Positions 11,190 through 23,253 of a stretch of 64,000 nt of DNA are shown in pieces (the stretch's first letter is position 1; every line of letters begins with the position of its first letter). The stretch comes from Glossina fuscipes (Eukaryota > Arthropoda > Insecta > Diptera > Glossinidae). Position numbers and translations under genes: made by a program. The notes under the pieces were generated by a model that was not told where the DNA came from, did no database searches, and was given only the letters and a program-made list of their open reading frames with translations. The stretch lies in assembly GCF_014805625.2 (NCBI RefSeq), contig NW_023998547.1:281186-345185 (forward strand), written 5' to 3'.

Positions 11190-11560
11190 TGAAAGTAGAT
11201 TGCTGCTGTTATCCTTACTATGACTTGAGAAACTTAGATATATTCATTGCGTCTCCTTCTTAATTAAGTTCATAAACGGTACCATCGATTCGCCTACATT
11301 ACTTGGTGGGCTAAACTTTAATATACCTAATCACTTCTCTAGGCATTTCATATTCATTCATCAATGTAAAGATAATGATGAGCTGTTAAATCCATTTAGA
11401 CTTGTTTGCACAGACCTAACTGATGTCTATCACCTAATCTCAATATCGGACACTTTAGATTCTATCAAAAGAATAATGGTTAAAACGCGCGATTTGTCTA
11501 TGTTGTATTTAAACCAACATGCAATCTTAACATCTCAGTCTAATTCGAAAATTAACTGAT
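11190..11560 (+). mobile_element. Remnant of a non-LTR retrotransposon (jockey/CR1-like) reverse transcriptase C-terminus
   Basis: One frame reads RLLLLSLL, stop, LEKLRYIH, then KFINGTIDSPTLL, LNFNIPNHFSRH and NPFRLVCTDLTDVYHL. This is the pattern found at the C-terminal end of jockey-type reverse transcriptases: a leucine-rich helix, an INGxIDSPxLL segment, an xxNFNVPxxxxR segment, then an NPxxRxxxxxN segment. No catalytic domain or endonuclease is visible. Stop codons show it is dead. Confidence 0.6.
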
Positions 11561-12083
11561 GTTGTTGACTGTTACCAAGCTTTTCCATATTTGTAACGGC
11601 TTAGGGGTTCACCTGCAATTTTGATCGGCGCCCGTTGTGGGTGTGCCTCTGTGCTAGTTGTGTACATTTTTTTTTCTTTACTTTTTATTTATACATGAGT
11701 TTTTTTTTTTTTTCTTTACTTTTGCTTATATACTTGATACTAATTTTTAATAATGTTTAGTATAAGAAATCGGTTATTAAGTCATTCTAGCTTAGTCTCA
11801 TGCGTAATTAAATAAAAAAAATAAACAAATAAATGAGTATATCGAAAAGTGCTAAATCCTGGTAACACTAATTTGACATTCGAAGTTGACCGAAAAGTTA
11901 TTCACCGTGTGCGAAATATCTATATAATAATAAAAATATTTTTATTATATTTATTTACAAAAAAACAAAAAAAAAAAAAACGGATTTAAAAAAAACGAAG
12001 TCAAAATTATAAAACCTGCAACTATTTAATAAATTGCTATTTATTACTGACAGAATATAAAATATATTGAAAATTTTTGTGAC
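11561..12083 (+). other. Upstream region of the RNFT-like gene
   Basis: T-rich and A-rich runs flank the likely promoter. The only recognisable element is the Motif-1-like site at 11860-11870, listed separately. The A-rich stretch at 11930-12080 is probably 5' UTR. Confidence 0.5.
11860..11870 (+). promoter_or_regulatory. Motif-1 (M1BP-type) core promoter element, variant
   Basis: TGGTAACACTA differs by one base from the Drosophila housekeeping promoter motif YGGTCACACTR. It lies 214 bases upstream of the ATG of the RNFT-like gene. Confidence 0.4.
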
Positions 12084-15000
12084 GTGATGACTAACAATAA
12101 CAACGTACCAGTTGAAATGGAACGAGTACCAGTGAATCAAACGCTCCGAAGAGAGCAAACAACGATAGATATCGACATGGACACAAATGGTAACCAGCAG
12201 CATAATGTTAGAAATTCTAATTTTACCGCTATTAATAACGAAACGGAAAGTGGCGGAATGATTGATAATGATAGTGAGACAATAAATTTAAGGCGAAATT
12301 CGAATTCGCAAGGCAATCTACTGTCTTTAATAAATGAAGCTAGATCTCATTTAGAGCGACAGGCAACTTTAGGAGGCGGCCCCGTTGAAAATGCGTCACA
12401 GCAGCAAAGGCGATTTATGCATAGTGCCAGCGATTCGGGTTTCACATCCTCGAATGCGGCAAACTCAACAAATCGATCCCGGTATACACGTTCATGGCGC
12501 ATGAATTTAAATAATGTATTATCTTTCTCGTCAGCCTCATCGACTGAGGCGTTACGTTCACTAATATCACATTCAGGCAATTTCCGTTATAGTACTCTAC
12601 GCAGTGGTGATAATTCTGGTAATGATACCGCACAATCTTTAACAAACGAAGTACATCAAGAAAGGCAGCAACAACAACCGGGCACTGATCGTGTTTCATC
12701 ATCATTATCATCATCGTCATCAACTCCAATGAGTTTTAGAGTTAATATAAATATGAATAGTAGATTGCCGATGATAGTGCGACAAAATTTACGATCACTA
12801 GGTAGGACTGATAATAATACTCCCGTTGCTAATAATGCAACAGATTCGACAATAGATTTATCTGATGAACAACAATTTCGTAATATAGCAGCTGCTACTA
12901 ACGGTGAAACTAATAGATCTAATCGACAGCTGCGTCAAAATTCAGCAGATAATCAAGAATCTGCACCGGGTTCGGAGAATCCACGAGATATTGAAATCGA
13001 TAGCCCTGGACCTGATGATATAAACAATGAAATACCAGAACTTGTATTAAAATTAGTATCAGCTTTTGTACGCTACCTACCATTTATATGTATTATCTTG
13101 ATGAAATTTATACATGACCATCTGCTGGGCATAATGGATTTAATATTTCTTCAAGCTATTATGTATCAAATAAATAATTCGTTACGCAAACAAGTCGCTA
13201 AGTTGTCACAAAAATCGTATAGTATTCTTTCACGGGACTGTTTAATTGTTATCTGTGTGGTCGTGTATCGCTTTATTATAGCTACTTCAAAACCAGAACC
13301 TTTTGGTCTTCTCATACCACCTCCAACAGAATCCTTAACGGTTGATGTTTTTGCGGCCGATAAACCAGTGCCAACGTCGCCAACTAATCAAGAATTAACA
13401 AATGATATATCGCTTAAATTCTTTGTAAAAGCACCCGTAAATGCTTCCCCAACTCCCTCGCATAAGTCCAGCGGAAACAAGCTTACAATAACTAAGTACA
13501 CTTCACTGGAAATGCTATTATATTACGTTGCCGTTAATGACTTAATATTAAAATTATTAACACAATTAATTAAAATCGCAATAACTATGATGTCTACAAA
13601 ATTATTACGACATAAAGCTAGAGTGAGTAATACAAAGCAAAAAAAAAGAAAACCAAATATTGTTAAAATTAAACGCTTTCAACTCCAGGCACGCTTATAC
13701 GTTCTTGTTGAATATGTTTCACAATTTTATCGAGCATTGGCCCCGATTACTCAATGGTTAGAGTTTTTGCATGAATCTTATACCGGCTTGGAAGTGGTAA
13801 ATATTGATCTTAAAATTTTTTAAAAGAAAAATTTTCTAAGTTATTGCGAATAATATCTTGCAGATCTCAGGCATGCTATTTTCCTCTTTCTATATTGGTG
13901 CGAAAATATTTGAATTAGTTGAACGCAGCAAATTGCTAAAACGATCTCTCCTAAGCTTTGTACGGAACAATGTGAGTTATATTGCGAAGAAAAACGCAAA
14001 TATTGCAACTTGTACAAGAGATGTATCAGCAAAGCTTTCTCTGACGAATAGCTAGACCTTTTTCCTTTTCTTTTTTGTCTTTGGTTTGTTGAAGCTGCTG
14101 TCCTGCCTTATCATAATATTCTGGTGCGGTCCAATTAGCAAAGCGAGTCGTCATTTTGCCCCAATGATCATAGTAACGATTTAGCTCTTGCGTCCGTTCA
14201 ATGCGATCGTCCTCCGCTTGTGGGCGTCGAGCGTATAAAGCCTGAAGTTGTGCTGCTTTGGACATTTCTCTCTCATCCTCTTCTCTATTCTTCTAACATA
14301 TAAATATTTTCCTTTATTTAACAATTCAAGAATTTTCGTTTTGAGTTTTGATTGTTTCTCTCTGTTAAGTTTTTTTTGTTAAGAAAGATTTTTACGTTTA
14401 ACAATTGGCCGAAATTTTTAACTAACTAGAAATCCTTCGAGTTCGTCACATATTTCTATCTCATAAAAAACTCATATCAGATTTCCTATAAAATATAATA
14501 TTTATATGTTTTACATAGCCGTTTTAGCCATACCTAATCGAACACGCTATCATTATGACTGCGATCTCAAAAATCTTCTTATAAAAGTAAAATTGGTCTT
14601 AAGACTTTTAGATAAACGAAAAAAAAAAAAATAGTTAAAAGACTTTGTTACAATAATACCGACAACTTTGTCCTTTCTCTTATATTTTCGAAGACAAGAT
14701 CTTCATTTAGAAATTTTATCGTAAATTATTCTTTAAGCGAATTCGTCTATCAAGTTGAAAAATCAATTAGCTAAAAGTCTCATACAAGCATACTCATAGT
14801 TCATATATGTAAATAAGATAATGTGCAGTATGAATGAATGGCATTACGTTATGCGCAAAATAGGTTTACGTTATTTAGCTTCCGATACGATATAATTTCG
14901 ATAGTTTATTAGAAGTCATTTTACTTATATTTAATTCAAAGGACTCCGAACGCAAACCGACAAATGATGAAATAGATGCTGCCGGCAATGTTTGCCCCAT

Positions 15001-15175
15001 ATGTCACGATGCCTATAATTCACCAGTTATTCTACAATGTGGCCACATATTTTGTGATGATTGCGTTGGCACTTGGTTTAAACGGGAACAAACTTGCCCC
15101 ATGTGCCGAACAAAAGTGAGCGACGATCCTACGTATCAAGATGGTTCTACAACATTTTTCTATCAAATATTTTAA
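12084..15175 (+). CDS. RING finger and transmembrane domain protein (RNFT1/2-like E3 ubiquitin ligase)
   Basis: Three exons: 12084-13796, 13864-13971 and 14942-15175. All junctions are phase 0 (donors GTAAAT and GTGAGT; acceptors TTGCAG and CAAAG), giving about 684 residues. The first 310 residues are a low-complexity Asn/Ser/Gln-rich cytosolic region. About 315-550 hold several hydrophobic helices (FVRYLPFICIILMKF, CLIVICVVVYRFIIA, MLLYYVAVNDLILKLL). The last exon encodes a C3HC4 RING finger (CPIC, CGHIFCDDC, CPMC) and a conserved GSTTFFYQIF tail. Family knowledge: RNFT proteins are membrane-embedded ubiquitin ligases linked to ER quality control. This looks like the orthologue of Drosophila CG13605, named from memory. 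AATAAA lies at 15275-15280. A small opposite-strand ORF sits in intron 2. Confidence 0.9.
14026..14292 (-). CDS. Small charged ORF or terminal exon nested in the RNFT intron, unrecognised
   Basis: An open frame of about 79 residues from the ATG at 14265. It can extend nine codons upstream to a possible splice acceptor (TATATGTTAG) at about 14293. The sequence is convincingly protein-like: AAQLQALYARRPQAEDDRIE, then ELNRYYDHWGKMTTRFANW, then Lys/Glu-rich, predicting charged helices. This differs sharply from the AT-rich intron around it. It could be a nested gene with a spliced 5' exon, the last exon of a gene whose other exons I cannot find, or a relic of a duplicated gene. I do not recognise the family. 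No upstream exon is visible between 14300 and 14940. Confidence 0.5.
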   Translation of the reverse strand, partial: KNREEDEREMSKAAQLQALYARRPQAEDDRIERTQELNRYYDHWGKMTTRFANWTAPEYYDKAGQQLQQTKDKKEKEKGLAIRQRKLC

Positions 15176-15401
15176 TACAATTTTTTTTAACAGAACAAGA
15201 GACATCGTTATATTTCTGATTGTTATAAACATATAATTTTTATATATTTTCATTCCTTAAAGTGTTTTTATGTTAATAAATGTATATAATAATAAGCATA
15301 TTACGTGCATCATATATACGTAATATAATTGTGCATATAAAAAGGGGCACTTGCACGGATATATGCAATAAACGTAACTTATCGATGAAATGAATTTTTT
15401 A

Positions 15402-15824
15402 TTACTTTTTCAATTGGCTGGAGATATTTTCCTGGAAGTAACTGCCATCCGCCTCAGTTGCTTCTTTATTAATAGCTGTATGCCTTTGCTTGCTTACAAT
15501 TTCTTCCAAGATCTCACCGCTTCCTCTGATTAATCTTGATCGGCCAGTTACCGGATCCGTTTCACGGCGAATTTTATTCTGCCTTCGTTGATACTCTTCA
15601 GGCGTTTCAGGGGCATGCGATTTGCTATTCATTAGCGTTACTGGAATTTCAAAATTATCATCAGTATCGCTTTCTCGTTGTTTTGCTTTACTAGTCTCAT
15701 TAATATTTTTAAGATTTTCAGACCTTTTCTTGCTTTTATGGGTCTTTTTCAATTTCTTTGATTTCTTTTTTTCCTTACGCTCTTTATGATTGTGCTTTTT
15801 CTTCGACTTCTTCGATTTAGCCAT
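15402..15824 (-). CDS. ARL6IP4: ARL6IP4-like nuclear splicing-associated protein
   Basis: A single exon of 140 residues. The N-terminal third is almost pure Lys/Ser/His ([19 protein letters not shown]), like a nuclear or nucleolar signal. The C-terminal half matches the conserved ARL6IP4 (SRp25) domain: [35 protein letters not shown] and [20 protein letters not shown]. Vertebrate homologues are longer because of an Arg/Ser-rich N-terminus; insect forms are short. Vertebrate ARL6IP4 is associated with splicing speckles. The gene converges on the RNFT-like gene, with 226 bases between the stop codons. Orthology is confident; the exact role in flies is inferred. Confidence 0.85.
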   Translation of the reverse strand: MAKSKKSKKKHNHKERKEKKKSKKLKKTHKSKKRSENLKNINETSKAKQRESDTDDNFEIPVTLMNSKSHAPETPEEYQRRQNKIRRETDPVTGRSRLIRGSGEILEEIVSKQRHTAINKEATEADGSYFQENISSQLKK

Positions 15825-16066
15825 TTCGCATAGTTATATTACTAAATTATCAAAATTTGCAACTAAAATAATTTTTCTTTTGTTTACATGAAAATATTGA
15901 AAAGCAGTCACAGTCACAATACAAAGATAATTGTTACGTTTTAGGTAGACCGTAATTTTGCATATATATGCAATATGACAGATGAATAGCTGTGTGCGAT
16001 TAGGACATGAAAAGTGAAAAGCTCGAATAAGATGTCTTATAATGAATTTATTGTCTCGAATTTTTC
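15825..16066. other. Upstream region of the ARL6IP4-like gene
   Basis: Short AT-rich region holding an ACAGTCACAGTCACAA repeat near 15906-15921. No confident core promoter motif is visible. Confidence 0.35.
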
Positions 16067-16175
16067 ACATACTTGTGGAGGCTGTGACTCGTGTTTAACA
16101 TAGTTGTGGAGGCTATAAGTCGTTTTTGACATAGTTGTGGAGACTATCACGCGTTTTTAACATAGTTGTAGAGAG
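16067..16175 (+). repeat. 31-bp tandem repeat, about 3.5 copies
   Basis: The unit begins ATAGTTGTGGAGGCTATAAG and ends CGTTTTTGAC. Successive copies start near 16067, 16099, 16131 and 16162 and differ by a few substitutions. Confidence 0.85.
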
Positions 16176-19100
16176 ATTTTTATTGGAGTGTATTGAATAG
16201 TTTAACATTTCTGTTCTTACACATTCACATAAGGTGTTACTACTTGCATTTTTGAGGCATCTGTATTACTTGGTATTTTTGACACTTGGTTGTCATTTGC
16301 AAAAAAAACCCAGTGAGCGCATTGTAGATCTATGATATGTTTAAAGTCCATAAACTATGCTACTAAAAACCAGCAATTGCAGCAATTACATCTACAGCTG
16401 ACATTGAGTTTACGATATCGATATTTTCTATAGAAAAAAGAAAAATTAATAAATTTTGATAATTTTTCTTTTAAATCTAGTCAAGGTAATTCCGAAAATA
16501 TCACGCATAACCATGTGCCAATGTCTACATATATATGGGTGTTTGGTTTATGCACTGAATTGTACCCGAAGATCAATATATATTAAAATATGATTTCAAC
16601 AATCGCAAGCAATTATAAATTTTATATAGTGATGGAAAATTGCCATACGCTATACATAAAAATGTATGAAGAATATATGTTAATTTACCACGAAGAAATA
16701 TTCCAACTTCTTGGAAAAAAAAAATCGAAAAAAACTTTGCAAATCAAAACAGATTCTCTTATAGAGAATTCGTGCGGATTTATTCTATACCCGCCACGAG
16801 CATATATTGAAAGAAGTCGCCAATCAATTATGAGAATTAAGTCTATATTTTTTTATTATTATTTTTTCTCGTTGGTTCGCGAAGAGTAAGAAAAGGAATT
16901 TATAGGACCATCAGAATACTGTAATATTTATATCGAATATTTATATCGAACGTCGAATATCCGACCATGATAAATTAATATATGTTTTCTTCAACGAATT
17001 TCAAGAAAATTTTTTTATTATTATAACTTCTCCGAGAATGAACTTTTTATGAACATTATCATACTTCAACATTCCACGGGGTAATTAATGTAATTTAGAT
17101 TTAATTGAAGAAAAGAAGAGAAAGCGAGCAAAATTAAATAAAATCCATAAATAATATCATTTATTTTTGTTCTTCGAAAACTGGTAAAATAAATGAAAAA
17201 CGTAAGCAAATTTATTGTAATTGTAATGTAACTACATTCACGTTGTAAAGCTATTCAAGATTTTCCAAAACGTGGAGGGATTTCTAAAACAATAGTCAAG
17301 AGAAAAATAAGGCATAAAAAGATCTATAGCTATTTATAGCTAGCCTTTGGCGATAGCCAAGAGCTATGGAAAACAGAAGACCGAAATCTTCATTTTCTTA
17401 TTTTTACTTAAAAAATTTTTATTTGTACAAGTACAAATAAAAATTGTTATTATTTGCCATATAAAAAAAATGTTGCTTTATATATTAATTGCTCAAAAGA
17501 TTTTCGATCACATGAAATTAGAATTTCAGTTAATTTGGCTTAAGTTAATTTAGTAGGAATTTTGCAAATTTTTGTAGGAAGTTTTCAAATTCGTTTTATA
17601 CATATATTTTCAGTGATTATTTCATGTTTGCTTTCAAAAAATTCATTTTTTTTTTAAATACAAATTTGTTATCGATTTCATTTCGTTTATTGAAAGGTAT
17701 TATGATTAGGATTAGGATAAGGATAGACCGTGAAATGATGCTATGAATTTCGAAAAATGCTTATAGATAATGGCGAATAATTTTATCGAAATATCATCAA
17801 ACAAATGAAAAATGTATAAGCTTGGCAGCTCTAGTTGCAGCCATGTTAGTTTTATAAGTTCGCTTCTAGCGCAAGGTAAAAAAAGTCGCGAGGTATTCAG
17901 TAAATATATATTTGTTTTCAAATTTATTACGTTAATCTGTAATAAAAGGTTGTGTTAATTGGTGATGTTATACGGTGTATGTGTTAATTTACCGAAACAC
18001 TTTCTAAAATTATTTAAATAAGCAATACTAGCCACGTCATTTCTCGGTGCTTCGCTTTTAATAAAACTAGCTTCAAATTTTGTATTTCATCTATACTGTA
18101 AATTTGAGACCATTGTTTTTTTTTTTTTAGCAAGGGACGTGTGCGTAAATTTTCGAGAACAATAACGTCGTCAATTGGTCTATGGCGCGCGATAAAGTGT
18201 ATTAAGTACAAAATAAATGTTTGGCATTTCATTTAATTTGAAAAGAAAGCATAATTATATCATTTTGGCTGCTTAATGGAAACTATTTATCAATGAAGAT
18301 GGCAAAAGACGCCTTCATTGTGTTTATAAAACAGTGTTGCCAACTTACATTTACTCAATGATGTCGAAACTGAAACAATCCTTCAATATGTTAGTAATTT
18401 TAAAACTTGTTAAAACCGTATTAGAATTAAATGAAAATTTTGTGGTTGTATACGATTTTGAATTTGAAAAGTTTTCTAAAATAGATTGAAAAAAGAAAGA
18501 AATTCTTTTATTCTATGCAACTCTGCTTTGGCCGGTTTCATCTTTTTTTTTCCCTTCTCTATTTCGCTTTATATTCATATTCTACAATTCCATTGTTCAG
18601 TATAAGCATTAGTAGATCAAAAGTGTGAAGAATACGACTATAGAATACCGGTTTTTCATATTTTCGCAACTGTTCCTTTTTTTTTCTTTCGTTCATCATC
18701 ATCGTCGTCGCCTTTACAATTCTTGTCAAACAACGATAATCATTTCTGGTTGATTTTGTTCTGTGTGTTGAATTTTCACTTTTTCTTGTAAAGTATTTTT
18801 CACCAAAAGACAATTTTCAGTGCAAAACTTTAAAACAACCGTAAAGGCCAAGTTTCATACTGTAAGCGTAATTGTGTAAGCATTGTAGTGGTAAATATTT
18901 CATTTAAATTTCTTTTACCGAATATGAGAAAAAAGGAAAAAAATTGAACATGAGAGAAAAGGCAAATGTCTTTATGAATGTAGATGGAGGCGCGTTGTAT
19001 GTAAGCTTTCTTTTGATGTTTGCCATTATTACTCGTTCCAAAAACCGCCAATTGAATAAACATTTATTTCATGATTTATTTTTTTCTTCAAATTGAAAAT

Positions 19101-21310
19101 TATTTAATAAAAAATATTTTGTGCTCTAGTATTGATTTTATTTAATTCTGCAATGACAGTTTTTCTTATTTTGCTAAAACCGATAAATAAACAAAAGAAA
19201 TATTACTCTTTCTTCATATTTTTTTCTTTTTTTTTTTTTGCTAAGTTCATGACCTTAATGTTGAGCTTAATGGAAAGGGGTTGTTAATTGCACGATGTAT
19301 GTGGACACAAGTCTTCTGTTTTTTTTCTTCATTTTTCGATATTAATGCAAACTACTTGCTCTTGGAAAAAATTTGTTTTAATTCAAACAAAGGAATTTTT
19401 GCATGAAAATTTATTTCGTTTTCATATAAAATATTTTATTTAAACAGGAAATGTGGCATTGTTAAAGGCTACTACTGGACGGAAGAGAACCTATTAGAAC
19501 ATATTAGCACAGCTTTCCGGTTTTTAATACTTAGGATGCGCACCAGAAGTTTTGCATGGTATCCCTTTTTCGTGATCCGGCTAAGAGGCACCGGTCAATT
19601 ATTAAATCTGTCTCTCAATGGTTGGAATTTATTTTTAAAGTTGTAAGAGTTGAGAGGAAAACTGAAACAACGATTTGCAAAATTCCGCAGACTTTTTTTG
19701 CGTCTACCAGCTAGTCGACCATGGTCATAAGGACCAACTTAAAAATTGACACAACATCGTAATCAAGATATTATTGTGCAGGTGTGCGAAGGAAGGCTTT
19801 AATGTTCTTAAATATTTATTCATATTTAATTTTGGGTTTTTTGGCGTGCACTTGTTCAAAATAATTGAATCTCAACCTTAGTGGTACAGTCCGTCACATA
19901 TATTTTTTATAAACGTTACAAACAGCCAAAGGCCTCAACTTAATATATAATCTGTTACAACACTGAAGGGCTCGCTTGTTTCGAGACGTAAACTCGTTAC
20001 TTTGCCGAATAACTTTATGGTCGCGAAACGGAAGAATTTCCAAATCCATATTTAATTACCAGTTACCAGCATCAGTACGTGCTTGATAAAAATTATTTGA
20101 AGGAGAGTTCATAATACGATATTCTATTGTGTAGTATAGCAAATTTGGTAGTTAATGTTTTCACAAAATAACATTGGAAAGGGCTTCTTAAAAAGCCAAA
20201 CAAAGTATAAATAAAGTTACCCAATTGCCGCTGGTCCTTCTCTTCAGTGGTTCCTAAGGGAAACATGAATTTGAAACTTTTAACTCTGAGTCTAAACAAT
20301 CCGTTCTCTACTTTTTTCTGTCCTATTTGCAATACTAGCAATGCAAAAAAATTTTATGTGCCCTGTAATGCGTTCTTCTATCTAAAGTTAATCATAGTCT
20401 CATTTATAAGACCGGTGAGTGCTTCTTCGAAATCAATAATTTAATCTGAATATATATCCGACGTCTATGATGTTTATGAAGTGAAACACGTTAGCTGTGT
20501 AAAATATAATATAACACAAGATTTTATGGTTTCGTAGACTGCGTATTCTAGAAATTTGAAATTATATTTTAGTTCATCAACTATTTAAGAGAGATGTGTC
20601 CGACAAGCAGAAGTCCGTTTCTTATAAAGTTTTTTTTCTGATAAAGTCTTCTTAAGACATGGGCTTCAGTGCCAAAGTACTCTTTGACAGTTCGGTATAT
20701 GTCGGCATATTTCAGTCCTTCGAGACAAAATTTTATGGACAAGTTTTGAGCCAAGAAAAATAACCAGGATTTGCATTTTGCTTTCTCAGGACGAAGGATG
20801 ATCTATTTACCCTTACATTTGTACCAAGAGTAAGAGTATTTAGCCAAGTTAATCTGTGCGTATGCCATCCCGTTCGTCTAGCTGAGTATCGTTTGACATT
20901 TGGTGTATTTATTATTGCTGATTGTGAATGACCGTGATGGTCGCTATCAAGAGTAAAAATGAATATGATGCGGTGAAATTTCAACATAAGGGGTTTAGCC
21001 GGCAGTGACTTAAGATAGGTTTATCAGCTTTATCTAGAAACTAGAAGCTCAGGCTTGTCCACAAACCATCATGTGATCTCCACAGCCAAAGACCTATTAC
21101 AATACATTGTTTGTATGTCTAACCGACCTTTTGCTACAACTATTTGTCAAGATGGTTTCAAATATGCTCTGGACGTAATCGCTATGGGATATGGATTTGA
21201 AACTTTTTGTAAATGTTTGCGGCGTGATCGTGAAAAGATACCTTGATATTTTTATAGAGATCAAAAATTAAGTTATATTAATTTTTTTTTAATTGATGAT
21301 TGTTTGGAAG
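16176..21310. other. Intergenic, no supported gene
   Basis: Five kilobases of AT-rich DNA with only short shadow ORFs. A perfect palindrome sits at 17414-17445 (arms starting AATTTTTATTTGTAC, 2-base loop). Two somewhat less AT-rich patches (19440-19760 and 20640-21245) have weak coding-like texture. One contains a 63-codon plus ORF at 21055-21246 that I do not recognise and do not call as a gene. Confidence 0.5.
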
Positions 21311-21319
21311 ATCAAACCA

Positions 21320-21455
21320 AGATATGTATATATATATACCAAGAAGATATATATATATATATTATATATTTATATATATTATATTATTATATTATTATAT
21401 ATATATATAATATTACTATATATATATATTATATTTTTATATATATGTATTATAT

Positions 21456-21492
<37 letters not shown>

Positions 21493-21505
21493 CATTATAT
21501 AAATA
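21320..21505. repeat. (TA)n-rich microsatellite
   Basis: About 185 bases of imperfect TATATA with interspersed TTA units. The Ile/Tyr-only ORFs through it are artefacts. Confidence 0.95.
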
Positions 21506-23253
21506 TTATTTTTTATATATACATATTGAGTCTTGTGCAAATGTTTTGTTTCTCGTTATGTATTTTCATTACATTCATGCCTTGATTAAAACGAAACAAT
21601 CAATGATAAATTATTTGATATATATTTCTTTATTATTTTCTATATTTCAGTAAACCTCAATTTAATGCCCATTTATACAAGAGCCTGACTTTGCTAGCGA
21701 ACTTAAGAATTTATATTAAACAAGAAAAGCAATTATTTTGTAAGTAGATATTTTCCAAAACAAAAGAAAACAACGATTAATCGACTACAACAAAAAAAAA
21801 AAAAAAAAAAAAAATTTAATAATAATGATAATATTTAAAAAAAAAAAACAAAAATCTGTTAAAAGAGAACTGACTCCACAGAATTAAAACCAAATCATTT
21901 TTTTCTTGAAGAAAAAAAAGTATTTAAAACAAAAGCTACATACATATATAAAGCTAAATGCGATTTATCAACAAATTCCGAACACTCCATTAGATTCGTA
22001 GATAGTCTTTAAAGAATTAACAAAAAAACTACTCTACTCTATATATCTGCATCAAATTAGGCTAGAAGTACTGATCAAGAAGGAGAAAAGGAAGAGCAAA
22101 AAAGTTTGAAAAAAACAAAAAACTCAGCCACTCAATCTGCCACCCGTTTACTACTAAGTCACATCAGACTTTCAGTCAAAAGCCATACGTTGAACGGTTG
22201 CGGTAAATGTTAAAGTGACAAAATAAAATAAAAGGAGAACAAGACGTCAACGAAGAAGACGAACAAGTAACTAAAAAAAAAAAAAAAGTATTCGAATATT
22301 ATTTTGCTATACTACATAATATACAAAACGAAAGAAAAAAACAAACTACAGCAGTTAAAATATACATAAATATATCTAATGAATAATATTTAAGAAGGTA
22401 TGTACTATACTAGTTAAAGAAAACAGAAAGAAGCAAGCAGTATATCTATTCTATACGTGTATATATTCCATATTATAAATGTGCGTGTTTATAAGAAACG
22501 GGAAGAGAATTAACATTAATAATAAAAAGGACAGTAGCAGTACTAACATCTATAAAAATAGTGGCCGAATCCAGCAGCATCAGCAGCAGCAGCGACAACA
22601 ACAACAACAACAACAACAAAAACAAAAATCATATGAAAATCATTAGCAATAGTTTATAATAGGAACCAGGAGCAATAATTTATTTCGACGTTATTATTTA
22701 TTAAAATAAAAAGCAACACATTATTTATTTGTGCACCAAGGCGGGATATTGAAACGATTGCATTGCATATTGTAAAAGCCAAACTATTGCAAGAACAAAA
22801 TTTGGCTGCTGGGTGCGAAATCAATCATTGGACGCAAATTAACACAAAAAGAAAGACAAGAATAAATAAACAAAAAACCAGGGACGAGGAAATAGCGGGA
22901 AAGATAAGCCGAAGAAAAGGAGTAAAACGCTCAGGGGAAACTAAACAACAGTTGTATCCAAAATTAAATTTTAGAGTATTCGTATTCGCAAACAGTAACA
23001 GTAGTGTCTAAGTATTCTGTAAAATTTTAGCAATTACATCAATTTACAACAATTATATACAACAAACAACACGACAACGTAGATAGATAGAGTTGCATTC
23101 GTGAATATCATCGGATCAATTGAATCGGAACCGGATTGAAAGACAGCAACAAACAAAACAAAGTATATCCTTTCTTCCATCAGTTGCTTTTTGTGAAACC
23201 GCTTATTAACTCAAGACGACACAATACCGAAACGAAATTAATAATAACAAGCA
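21506..23253 (+). other. Rox8 5' region, probably 5' UTR and promoter
   Basis: A-rich DNA with CAG/CAA repeats (22573-22625) and poly(A) runs, typical of a long fly 5' UTR. Open frames at 22763-23011 and 23136-23363 would act as upstream ORFs if transcribed; the second overlaps the Rox8 start in another frame. No transcription start could be placed. Confidence 0.45.

Noticed and set aside
13972..14055. Continuation of RNFT exon 2 past 13971
   Set aside because: GTGAGT is a consensus donor and joins in phase to the RING exon; the open tail has no RING finger.
16590..16889. 99-codon ORF
   Set aside because: AT-rich composition, no domain, no splice or promoter context.
21293..21585. Ile/Tyr-rich ORFs
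   Set aside because: Products of the (TA)n microsatellite.
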